Below are positions 31,878-42,539 of a stretch of DNA of 64,000 bases, piece by piece. The translations under genes were made by a program, and so were the position numbers. Position 1 is the first letter of the stretch. The number at the start of each line of letters is the position of its first letter. Source of the DNA: Cymbomonas tetramitiformis (taxonomy: Eukaryota > Chlorophyta > Pyramimonadophyceae > Pyramimonadales > Pyramimonadaceae); the NCBI GenBank assembly GCA_001247695.2, contig LGRX02025983.1:17836-81835 (forward strand), in the 5' to 3' direction. Below the pieces are notes generated by a model. The model ran no database searches, was not told the origin of the DNA, and saw only the letters and a program-made list of their open reading frames with translations.

Positions 31878-33200
31878 GCAGCATGTTCTGTCTGTCGCCG
31901 AGGTCCCAGGTGTTGGGAAGGCTGTCGAATGGCGTGGGTGTGGCTGCCGCGTTGGGTGCGCCGTTGAAGATGGCTGCTAACGCGGTGTGTAGCGCTCGCT
32001 CTGCGTCTAGCTGGGGCTGGGCCACTGCTTGCTTTTGCGGGGCTGTTGCGTTATCCGGCAACAGATACTGCTGCAGCTCCACCAAAGTGAAGGTTTCTGT
32101 GTCCCCATCATCGTACTCGCACTTCAGCGCGTAGGGCCGTTCAGCGGCTCCCAGCCATCGTATGGTGCCCTCGTAAGGTTTCCCGTCGATGACCTTCAAG
32201 GCGCGCTTCCCGTCCAGCTGTTTGCCCCTGTTTTCGTAGGCGGTGAGGTAATGGGGGGAGAGGTCGTCGTCAGGCAACAGGCCTAGGCAACGGGGGCAGT
32301 ACCAGAACTCTTCGTTAGGGACTTGAGTCAGCTTGGGCTGCAGGCACCCCAGGTGATAGCCTTGATTGCAGTCGTCGCAAAGAAGAATGCTGGCGGGGCG
32401 ATCGGCCTTCTTGCACACTTGACAACGTGGATCTTCGTTGTCATCCAGGTTGTGGGTGAGGGTAGGGTCGATGTCGGGCAAATGGCAAATGACTATCTGC
32501 GAGCAGTGCGCGTTGCACGTGCTGCCGCATCGGCCTTGCAGTACGGCGGTGCCATCGTCTGGCAACTCTTTGATTTGAAGTATAGGGTCGCGCGTGTGGA
32601 GCTGTAGGCCGTGATTCACGCTGCGCTTCAGGAATACGAAATCACCCACACGGAAGTTGAACTGTTTGGGAAGGTACTTTCCTGAGCGCACTTGTGCGTA
32701 TCGCTCGGTCTGGCGGTGTTGGGCTATGGCGATGTTGCTGCCGGCCATGATGGTGGCCCTTTTGACGTACTCGGCGCGCTCGAGGTAACTGGCCGCCATA
32801 GCGGCTGCATCCATGCAGGCATCCAGTGGCTGGCTGAGGCGCTCCTTGATGGCCGGCGGCAGCGTTGGGCGCTGGGCGTACACGAGCTCGTATGGTGCTA
32901 GGCGTGTGGACTCCTGCGGCGTGGCGTTGTATCCCACCCAGGATGATCCACGGAAGGCATGAGTCCCATCGGTCGATGGACCCGGCCTGCTTGCATGCCT
33001 TGGTGAGGGCGGCCTTGGTCATCTGGACGACGCGCTCGCTGAGGCCGTTGCTCTGGGGGTGGGACTGCGAAGTGGTGCGGTGGTCGATCAGATTGTCCCT
33101 GAGCAGCTGGGCGAACTCCTTTTCCCACTCGCCGCCGTTGTCGGTCACCACTTCTGCTGGGCACCCGAACCTGGCTATTACGTAAGCAAAAAACACAACG
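31878..33200 (-). CDS. Integrase with PHD finger and Tudor-like domain (retroelement C)
   Basis: The fragment begins in the integrase core (VVTDNGGEWE with one catalytic Asp; SNGLSERVVQ with the Glu). At about 32944 a one-base shift in a G run separates two frames. The second has the integrase C-terminal part (GYNATPQESTRLAPYELVY, VGDFVFLKR), then a C4HC3 PHD finger (CQVC to CPRC, near 32270-32420) and a Tudor-like block (GTIRWLG, YDDGDTETFTLVEL, near 32050-32170). PHD and Tudor domains bind histone tails, so they probably steer integration to particular chromatin, the job a chromodomain does in element A (inference). The apparent C-terminus PLQI and its stop are encoded by the terminal repeat of the inserted CACTA derivative. 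Confidence 0.8.
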
Positions 33201-33416
33201 CATAAAGGCAGTATTTTCTAGGTGTGACACTAGTGGATGATAGAGCAAATACCTTTACTTGTGGTGTTGAGGTTGGGCTGAAAATTTACCTTTTGGACTA
33301 GGTCATTTTCAGCCGATCTGAAAAACAAAGCGCAACGCAAAACCAAAGGTTAGTAAAGCGCAAAAATAGTACGAGACGAAATACAAGATTACCGAAGGAA
33401 AACAAAAAGGCCTAGT
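33201..33416. other. No gene seen
   Basis: AT-rich, A-rich on the plus strand. CTGAAAATTT and TCATTTTCAG form a weak inverted pair at 33280-33313. This is the junction between retroelement C and unrelated sequence. Confidence 0.4.
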
Positions 33417-33487
33417 GGTGTGAGTTGGAATCGAACCAACATCATCTCGTCCAAAGGACGAGCGAGAACACAAGTCTCGTTCACACC
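33417..33487 (-). tRNA. tRNA-like sequence, formal anticodon UUU, atypical
   Basis: The minus strand folds into a cloverleaf: acceptor GGTGTGA/TCACACC (7 bp), D stem GAGA/TCTC, anticodon stem CTCGT/ACGAG with loop CCTTTGG, five-base variable region, and T arm GTTGG-TTCGATT-CCAAC. All stems are perfect. However U8, U33 and the D-loop GG are missing, which normal cytosolic tRNAs need. It may be an organelle-derived copy, a pseudo-tRNA or the head of a tRNA-derived element. No CCA is encoded. Confidence 0.5.
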
Positions 33488-33707
33488 TCAATTAGACGCT
33501 AAGCACGCCGAAGTGCGCGTAAAAAACCCAAGGCACGATAAGCACCCGCAATCACTATTGAAGTATTGCGTTGTGCAACGTTTTTCTGTTAGACGAACTA
33601 TTTTAAAAGGACCACTTCACCCAGCAGCAGTCCGCGGAAAACGAGGCTGCGGTGGAATTGAGTTGGATGCAGGTGTAAAAGTGGTAGATGCAAATTTCAC
33701 TTCAACG
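33488..33707. other. No gene recognised
   Basis: Moderately AT-rich. An open frame on the plus strand (RGKRGCGGIELDAGVKVVDA) is short and unmatched. It could belong with the tRNA-like sequence as one inserted piece. Confidence 0.3.
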
Positions 33708-34815
33708 TTAAATAAAATTCAAACTCGAACGGTCATGTCGATGTGCGGTGCGGTGCTCGTGCTCACTCCCCTGCGCTGGGCCTGACGATGCGATTCGATG
33801 CGATGCGATGCTAATGCTAGCACCGCTGAGAGGGGGAGGGGTGGAAGTTGGCTCCGCGGCCGCTTCCCGCTGGAGGGCGGCATTACTTCTGTCCCGTTCT
33901 TTGAGTTCCTCCCTGACTTTCCGTAATTTGCCTACCGGAACGAAAACGCAATTGTTATTCCTGCTCGCAAAATTCCTGCGGAGGGAAATTCTCCCATTGG
34001 TGTAGTTGATATAGAATAGACTACCCCCTTTCTCTGCGTCATTCCAATACCACTTCCCCCTTTTGTGCATCCAGGGTGTGTTCTTCCTTTGGTTCCTCCA
34101 CACCCAGACCCTGAACGCCTCTGGGTTGGAGTATGAGTCCTCGTGCTCACTTGAGGTGGAATCATCCTGTGGCGACCGTGCCTTTCTTCGTATTATCCCG
34201 CGGTAGGCAATCTTTATAAGTTCGGCAGTCACGAGGCACGCAACAGTGATTAGCATGAACTCGCGAGTTGCCATGCTCCCCTTCGTGGGTGTCAGGTGCC
34301 CGGGGAGCATGAGTTGTGGTGGGGAGTTATATGCAATCGGGCCGGAGCTCATGCTTTCTCGGCATGCTGAGTAGTCACCCTCTGGTGCTAGGTTGAGAGT
34401 CAAATAAAGTTGACTAGGAGTCATATCCGTCTCCCGGTCTCCACACGGAGTCCAGTGTTTAAGCCACTGCGCTCGAAAAACACTGCCCTGCGCGGGGCTA
34501 ATCGTCTCACCCAACAGGGCAATCTTATGTGTGCTTGCGTTCGCGATTAATATTCCGAGCGGCTGCTTGCTACGGCCTTGGCGCCCGTTGTGGAGCCTGC
34601 GCATGTAGTAACGGCGGTTCCGGCCCAAGTGCCAGGGGGTCATAACAATCATTAGCTCGCTGAATACAGCGTCGGCTTTGCTGATTACAGTGAAGTGTAT
34701 GCTGCTTATAACCTCAGGTGTGCCGGTCACCGCTTTCCGTTTGTTGTTTATTACAACTGTGTGAATAAAACAAATATTGCCCTCCAAAGAGTATTGCAAG
34801 GTTCGCGGTGCCACC
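33708..34815 (-). CDS. Unrecognised ORF with one transmembrane segment
   Basis: The C-terminal 370 or so codons of a 920-codon open frame whose upstream part is satellite. It shows a mixed non-repetitive region (VFRAQWLKHWTPCGDRETD), then MATREFMLITVACLVTAELIKIAYRG, a hydrophobic membrane-spanning segment that could also be an N-terminal anchor if translation starts at that ATG (about 34274). A charged domain follows with RVWVWRNQRKNTPW and YINYTNGRISLRRNF, a short coiled coil (KLRKVREELKERDR), and a histidine/arginine-rich tail to the stop. I do not recognise it. It may be a membrane protein of a retroelement. Confidence 0.4.
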
Positions 34816-35950
34816 TCAAGTTTCGGACACCAGCTGTTATCAGCATTTGCGTGTGAGCACAATATTTGTGTCACCGCCTTCCCCGTATCCAGGGGGCGTG
34901 ATCTATTATGCACAGTTTTTGTGTGTGGGATCCAGTCCCAGTGTTGGAGGGGTGTGGCAGGGTGAGTGCCCAAGGGTTTGCTGTTATCAGCTTCTGCGTG
35001 TGAGCACAATATTTGTGTCACCGCCTTCCCCATATCCAGGGAGTGTGGCCTGTTATGCGCAGCTTTGGTGTGTGGGGTCCCGTCCCAGTTCTGAACTGGT
35101 GTGGCAGGATGAGTGCACAGGGGTCTGCTGTTATCAGCTTGTGCGTGTGAGCACAATATTTGTGTCACCGCCTTCCCTATGTCCGAGGGGTGCGGTCTAT
35201 TATGCACAGCTTTTGTGTGTGGGGTCCAGTCCCAGTGCTGGAAAGGTGTGGCAGGATAGGCGCACAAAGGTCTGCTGTTCTCAGCTTCTGCGTGTGAGCA
35301 CGATATTTGTGCCACCGCCTTCCCTATATCCGGGGGGTGTGGTGTATAATGCACCGCTTTCGTTTGTGAGGTCCAGTCCCAATGCTGGAGTGGTGTGGCA
35401 GGATGAGCGCACGAGAGCCTACTGTTATCAACTTTTGCAAGTGAGCACAATATTTGTGTCACCGCCTTCCCCAGGTCCGGGGGGTGTGGCCTACGGTGCA
35501 CGGTTGTTGTGTGTGGGGTCCAGTCCCAGTGCTGGAAAGGTGTGGCAGGATGAGCGTACAGGGGTTTGCTGTTGTCAGCTTTTGCGTGTGAGCACAATAT
35601 ATGTGTCACCGCCTTCCCGTTACCCGGGGGATGTGGTCTGCTGTTCACAGCTTTTGCGAGTGAGCACGTAACCCGTGTCACCGCCTTCCCGTTACCCGGG
35701 GGATGTGGTCTGCTGTTCACAGCTTTTGCGAGTGAGCACGTAACCCGTGTCACCGCCTTCCCGCTACCCGGGGGTTGTGGTCTGCTGTTCACAGCTTTTG
35801 CGAGTGAGCACGTACCCCGTGTCACCGCCTTCCCGTCACCCGGGGGATATGGTCTGCTGTTCACAGCTTTTGCGAGTGAGCACGTACCCCGTGTCACCGC
35901 CTTCCCGTAACCCGGGGGATGTGGTCTGCTGTTCACAGCTTTTGCAGGTG
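34816..35950. repeat. 72-bp / 144-bp satellite
   Basis: The left half has about seven 144-base units (each with GTGAGCACAATATTTGTGTCA, ending in GTGTGGCAGGATGAG); the right half has about five 72-base units (GTGAGCACGTAACCCGTGTCA, then ACCCGGGGGATGTGGTCTGC). The two unit types share the CACCGCCTTCCC core. Both periods are multiples of three, so ORFs stay open on both strands and would encode 24- or 48-residue repeats; coding is unproven. Confidence 0.85.
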
Positions 35951-36238
35951 AGCAAGGGTTACGGGTATGATACAAATGAAAGGTCTTCAAAAAGATGTTA
36001 CGAAAACCAACAAGCAAAAATGTCTCCCAAGCAAGCGAAAGGGGAAAGGTTTGATCTACCTCTCGAGGAGCCCTCTGGCTTGCTTTATCAAGGTCTATGA
36101 GTTTCCATGGAGGCTTGGCCCGGAGACCCCATGATGCAGCACAGCCATCTTCACGGCCCAGACGGCCTCCCGGGCAACGTGCTGCCCCGTCCTGCGATGT
36201 GGCGAGGGTGTGGTACTCCTCAATGGCCGCGTAGGCAC
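35951..36238. other. Between satellite and Dam-like exon, no clear gene
   Basis: A minus-strand frame is open through here, joining the satellite to the Dam-like region in a shifted frame. Residues such as FLGGWLASLGAYAAIEEYHTL look coding-like but match nothing I know. It may be the degraded end of the Dam-like protein. Confidence 0.3.
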
Positions 36239-36760
36239 CTAGGGAAGCAAGCCAGCCGCCAAGAAATGAGCTGGTCGCCGGGCGGCGCACTGCCCCCACG
36301 GAGCACCGCTCAGCCCCTGCGCAGTGATGGGGTCCTTCCAGAAGTCCTTGAGCATCTTGGACAACATACGGTGAATCAAGGCGTTGAGGTACGGCGGGTC
36401 CGCCCAAAAGGCTCTGCCGTGCCAATCGTGCTCCTCGGCGGGGTCGTCGAGGGAGTAGTAGTGCTCGCATTGCGAGTTACCCTCAGGGTAAGGCTTGCCG
36501 TCGGTGTAGAGGTCGACGTGGCATACACCGTGAGGGTTGAAGGCGGCGTACTCAAGGTAGGCTGATCGTCGGACCATCCAATCAACGGTGCCCTTCTCGG
36601 CCAAGGCTGTAGGCGGTGGCTGTAGCAAGGGTCGTCGCTGGGAAAGAGAGAGAGCAGAAGTTGATGAAGGGGATCACTGGTCAGGGTGCACGATATAGTC
36701 CTTGCCAGTGTCGAGGATGTCGAAAAGGCGTGCCTTGTGATGCCAATCCAGCTTAATAAC
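36239..36760 (-). pseudogene. Dam-like methyltransferase remnant of a retroelement, two exons
   Basis: The main exon, about 36639 down to 36239, follows a good acceptor (CTCTCTCTTTCCCAG). Its product contains VDWMVRRSAYLEYAAFNPHG and a WADPPYLNALIHRML segment. This is the order seen in Dam-like domains of DIRS- and gypsy-type retroelements, with a D/NPPY catalytic motif kept as DPPY. An upstream exon (about 36760-36685, HHKARLFDILDTGKDYIVH) ends with a GTGATC donor. Stop at 36239. The RT that should accompany it is absent. Compare the degenerate SPPH version in element A. Confidence 0.5.
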
Positions 36761-37740
36761 GACGATCGCTCTTAATTGGAAGATACGCTTTGAATTGGAA
36801 GATTTTTTGAAGGTCATTGATTTGATGTTTTTTACATTATTTTAAACATATCATGCCCAAAAAAATAGGGTGGTTATAATTTTGGAAGTTTTTCTCATCG
36901 TACGAGGCGGGGTTTTCAGAATTCTTACGCGTGACTCTTAGGCATATTGAGGAGTGTTCCAAAAATCCACATCTGGTATTAGATCGAGATTAAAGGTTAT
37001 AAAATGGAAGTAAAAGGGGAAAATATGTACCAATTTATCGTATGTTTGATATTTTCATCGATTTCAGCACAATTTTGCCAAACCCCCCCTCAAACCCTAT
37101 GCTTTATCACACGCGTATTCACAAAGGGCGGGTAACATATGTAAAGGTTCTTGCTAATGGACCCGTCACGTGCTATGTTATAATGTAGTTTGCCATAAAA
37201 GATATTTGAACAAATAAAATATTAAGCACTTGCATCTCCGTGCAGATTTCTGGAGCAAATGGCCCTCTAGCGGGGGAAACCCTAAGTGGTAACACCAATT
37301 TAGGGTGTAAGCACAACCACATGTGTACATGCATGCACATACGTACTCTTGACTGCACTTATTTACCGGTCTGCTCAACTCCTCAATATTTGGTCCAGTA
37401 CGCGCGCTTTGACGAACATCTGTCGATTCAGAGTGGATTCGCCACGTACTAATGTGAAATTCGTTTTAGTTATGTGTGTCAGGCATAACTCAGGATCACA
37501 ACTCCGTCCACCTCAGTAGATGTCTCCGGTAGCTTCGAATTACTGGCCATAAGATCCGAATGACAAATTACGGTCTGGCAAAGGTAGCATTTAGCAGTTT
37601 TTCACAGATATTGGTACCCGCATATGCGTATCTGTGTAAGGGTATGATTTATACAAGGCTCACTACACCTTAGCAAGGAAGGATCAATTCCTGCTCCTGT
37701 CATATCAATTTGATGCAGGGTAAAAATGTTAGGGATGTAA
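36761..37740. other. AT-rich, no gene seen
   Basis: The composition changes sharply from GC-rich to AT-rich at about 36780. No ORF over 90 codons with a motif. Scattered poly-A/T and a C6 run at 37084. Confidence 0.4.
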
Positions 37741-37836
37741 CCCTGCAGTTCTCGGGATGCAGCCCTGCAGTTTTTGGGATGCAGCCCTGCAGTTCTTGGG
37801 ATGCAGCCCTGCAGTTCTTGGGATGCAGCCCTGATT
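37741..37836. repeat. 22-bp tandem repeat, about 4.5 copies
   Basis: The unit CTGCAGTTCTTGGGATGCAGCC is repeated with one-base variants. Diverged single or double copies recur at 39280-39300, 41133-41192 and 42540-42630 (there as GTTGCAGCCCTACAGTCC and GGTTGTTGCCCGACAG), marking 37.7-42.6 kb as one repeat domain. Confidence 0.85.
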
Positions 37837-40800
37837 ATTATTCGGTCGGCAATTATTGGCAAAAGTCATCGGCTATCAGCTTTTGACTCAGAAGCCACAA
37901 TATTATAGAAGCTGCGACCTATAGTGACCATATGCGGCCTTATATATACGACTGATCGACGAAAACCCTTGGGTACATGTTTCCACAGTCTTATATAGTT
38001 ATGCGGCAGTTATGCCTTCAGCATACGTAGACACTATGATCATGTGGAACTTATAATCCCACTTAAGTTGCATCATGATAAATTTATCCAGGTGTTAACA
38101 AGTGTTCAGAATTTGATAAGGGGTTGACGCCCCACAGGCCAAAGGTCATTGTCTCATAAGGCTCGCCTCAAGTGTGCGGCTTTGAGGAGCAGCGTCTCGG
38201 CGAGGCACAGGCATGATGCTTCCTTGACCATGATGGAGCTGGAAATGAGAATGCTCAAGATACCCGAAGACAGGAAGGCTTTTTGTTGGCCAGAGTTGCT
38301 GTCTAGATGCTTAACCTCGATAGGGTTGCATTCGGATACAAACTGTGCAACCATACATGTGACTTATGCATTGGTGTATGACTTTGATGAATTGTCTCTT
38401 GTCATGAACCTAGAAGGAATGACGGGCAAATAGCTAGAGTGGCGAATCTCACTCACTCGGCTTTGCTGTTATGGAATTCGATGCCTGAATGGCACAAATG
38501 GCAATCCTTTGGCTTTGATGTTTCCCTTCAGACACTGGCAACAACTTGTGCGCCAGCTTCTCTTAGACTTGGGGGAAAACCATGGATCAACAATTCATCA
38601 ATCAAAACACATGTTACCAAGGCTGATTCAACGAATCCTTCAACTCTTGAATTTCGACAATCAGCATCTCAGGCTGTTGACGTCAAAGTGATGGTCGTAA
38701 GCTTACAATATAGCTTATTTACATTTGAAAAACCATCGTTCTCCTATGTCAGTGCCCTTCATATAATATGATAGAGCCGGAGAAATATGCATCTATGATT
38801 TCTTCATAATGAACTTCATGTGTCAGTAAGTCAAATGAAGACTTCATTTGATTCTTCAATCGGCATGATGTACCGTGTCATCAAACTTTATGACTGCTCC
38901 ACACACAGATGCTGGAACTTTTCATAAGATTTTTAATCTTCCTAGCAAAATCACAATGATGTAAATCAAAATGATGTAAATCAATTTGTGGCAGCTGTAT
39001 GAAGAATGAATGAATCTATACTCCTTCCTCCCCCTTTAAAAAGAGGTGTATCAAACCAATCAGATGGTGATGGAGAATGCTATTCAATCATTATGTTATG
39101 TGAAAATGGTTTGATAGAAAATCAGACTGAGATTACTCATCGAATGCTTTCGAGGTAACAATGTCAATATGAACACCGATTCTCTCTACGTCATACCGGC
39201 AATATGCCTGACGTTTTTGAATGTGGCAAATGCCAGACGATGTCAAATATCCAATGTCAATTCACTATGATTCAATATGCAGTTTTTGGGATGCAGCCCA
39301 CATACATTGTTGGTTCAGGGTCAATAGTGTGCCCAACTTAGACAATGTTTCCGAATAATGATTGTCATAATGAACAATGAAATCAGTGATGGTACCGAAG
39401 TTGACTTTGGTATCGAAGCTAATGGAGAGTCAATCAAGAAGTGTCTGTAATGACAACAACTTAGTACAAGCTGTATTTTCGTACTTGATGAATGGCTGGT
39501 ATGTCATTTCATTATAACTAGAACATGACATTGCCTAGTGATATGTGTATCAATGAAGCATGCGTGTCTTACGTGCCAAACTGATATGAAACCACAAGTA
39601 TGATGTCAATCTATATGTGGATGGTTTATACCATTGTATGCTATTCCACAAATAAGTAGTGATGCCAGAATAAAAACTTTGGACAATTGCAACTCAGTAC
39701 AAACCCGAGTGCATTCAAGTCCATTTGTATGCTCAGAATCTGAATCTAATGTACTTTCTATATGCACAGGACAGAATATATTTTCTATGTGATTCTGGAT
39801 TCAGGAACGAGAGTCAATGAAAAACTCCTTTCCTATTTCAGACGATGAAACCTTTATTCCCTTAGGTGCAATACCTTATCTTAAGGAATGGTCATTTTCA
39901 ATACAAGTTTCAATCGATTTTTTTCAAATCTGTCACTTTTTATGATGATCAGACTGGTCAATTTTACAGCATAACCCACTTCCCCTTGCTGAAGGAGATG
40001 ACTTCTGTCATAGGGCGGTATGTTGGCTGTTTTCATATGACACATGGAAAACATGAGTGACTCTTGGAGAATTTCGGGATAAATATCCTGAATTGGCTGA
40101 CTATGCCCAAGAATGACCGAAGAGATTACTTGCCATCTTTAGCCATATGGCGTAGAGGCCGCTTACCAACGGTTGGGTCATAAGCTAGATAGCTATGTTA
40201 GCTATGTTGGAGGCTGAATAGCCATGATTGCACAGATTCTGTCTTCCATGATGAATAGACCTCTGAGATATGGTGTCTGATAAATCAATACTTTTGACAA
40301 CAACTCAACCTTTAGGTATGATGAAGAGCTGATGATCTTTGCTGCACTGCAATTGTTTAATGTGCACTACTGAAATGCCTCGTGATATAATAATCTCACA
40401 GAATAGGCATTGTTCAATGGCGGTATGATCAGATATGTAATGATCAATGAAGACAAGATGGTTGGTATGGCTCATTCAGCAGGTATGATTACCTCAAAGA
40501 GATGCCAATACACGGATACATTTCAAGACATAAGGGCAATAGACTTATTATGAAGCCTTCAAAGGCAGCTAGCATTAATGCTGCATTGGTCAGCTCAGTG
40601 GCTTTGACCTATCTAGGTGTTGTACTCAGGCCGTAGCCTGCATATTGCATTGAGTAATCTTGACACCTTAAATGATCCAATCAGATGATATGTATGAAAT
40701 ATCAAGAATGGTTGCCCTTTTCAATAATCATCGGTGGCAGAGGCTATAGTGCTTGCACCGTGTCAATATACAATTCTAGTCTGGATACATGCTAGACCAG

Positions 40801-42539
40801 ATGTATACAATGTCTAGGTCTTCAAAATCAAGCTCATATGTATGTCATGGCTGATGACCTTAGAAATGTTTGATACATATATGTGTCAACTTCATGGAGT
40901 TCTGCATGGTTTGACTGTATATAGTCACGATTACCAAAACAAAAACGATGATGCAACTTACTTGTTTTATTATTTGTCTTTATTATTTATTTGGGTTTTA
41001 GTTGTATTTTTAGCTTATCATCTTCCCCCCTCAAGGAAGTGTATTGCTAGGCGGTTGTCAAGCGCCGTTTAAATACAACAGAGGTCCGACTTCTATGTGA
41101 TGACGTGGAAGCTTACTATGAAGCTGGACAGCAGTTCTCGGGATGCAGCCCATTGCACCGAAGGTGCATCGCAGTTTTTGGGATGCAGCCCGAATTCACG
41201 TCATCAGCGTGGGTCATATAGTGCCCATGCATGTGCTGTATAAAATACAACACTACCCTCCAGCGGCGAAGTGGTTTACTATTACCATCATCGTATGCTG
41301 TGGGATATCAATATATGATCAGAGAGCATGGTAATATGTGTACCATGTTTGTCAATATCGGAGAGACTGTGTCTTCTTTAAAATCCTCATGACTATATGT
41401 ATAATGGTGCTATACTGATGTCAACACCTTCTCTCTGAGTGATTTATTGATTTCAGATGTGATGTCGTGGCAGTCATAAAATATGTCCACGTCATTGGCA
41501 CGAGTCATATTGTGTCCATGCATACGCGATCTTAGCGCAGGTCACAATACAGTGCCCGAGCATACGCGATTTTAGCGTAGGTCACATTGTGCCTCAATTT
41601 ATTACATCTGAGGAAATCTATTACTCATCTTTGTGAGTTTAGACAGCATTGTACTGATTGCAACGCTTCTTCTGATGATTTATATATCACAGATTATACC
41701 AAATGTGGTGATCAGTCCAGTGCAAAATATGTCACCGGAATGTACAGGGATTGTGAATGATTGCAATCCAGCCGGAGGAATAATCTCAGCAGCTGTTCTG
41801 TACTAATGAATTCATCGGAGTTATACTCATTCCGACGATTCGAAACCCATGTTATTTGTAGTGATGACAACTCATATGAATATATAGGGGTTTCCTCAGA
41901 ATGCTTTTATGTGATGTCAACATATTATGAACAATTCACTTGCATCTTAGGACAAAGGAGTTACGCTTGGAAGGTCTTGCATGGTGGTCACCAACAGTTA
42001 TCAGTTGTTATTCGGGTGCCATATTCTGCCTTCAGCACTGGGACTATATCAACCAGTCTTACAGCGATGCACTTGTCCTTCCCACTCTTATGTACGGCTA
42101 TAGTGCCAAAGTGTATCAGGTGGGATATATATATATATATATACATTATATAACTATCATCTTCTGATCCAGGATATGCAATTAAGCATGGTATCAGGTC
42201 ATATGTTATGTATATAGTTCAGCATTCCGAACTTACTCGAGGATGTAAATGCTGAGCAATAGTCAACTTATAGTCACTGGGATGCAGTTTCCCATCCGAG
42301 TTTACACTTTGTTAGTGACGGTGGGTTTAACGTTGTACAGATTTCAACGTTACTTGTGGATGCAGTGGTTTTATCCAAAAGCAATCCATCAGAAATCACC
42401 AGATCGGAATATAAAATGGATATGTGTGTGATCCTATCCACCTTCTTCCTCCCTCAAGGAAGTGTGAACACACAGGCAGTTGTCAAGTGCCTTAATACCT
42501 CATAATGTAGCTTGCAGTCCTTATAGGTAGCAGCTTATA
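37837..42539. other. AT-rich intergenic DNA with dispersed repeat relics
   Basis: No gene is supported. Around 38149-38770 two plus-strand frames (94 and 110 codons) have plausible amino-acid composition but no motif; they may be a decayed element gene. The pair CATACGCGATCTTAGCGCAGGT / CATACGCGATTTTAGCGTAGGT occurs at 41521 and 41561. Copies of the 22-bp unit occur at 39280, 41133 and 41170. A TA microsatellite lies at 42126-42142. Confidence 0.4.

Larger units (their letters stand above)
29208..33200 (-). mobile_element. Retroelement C fragment (integrase-PHD-Tudor-methyltransferase), interrupted
   Basis: The minus-strand pol fragment starts in the integrase core (33196) and ends at 29208, split by the 29915-31877 element. 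RT and RNase H, expected upstream on the minus strand, are not present beyond 33200, and no LTRs were found. It is a truncated Ty3-like element. Confidence 0.65.

Noticed and set aside
34808..35671. 287-codon plus-strand ORF
   Set aside because: Runs through the 144-bp satellite, open only because the period is a multiple of three.
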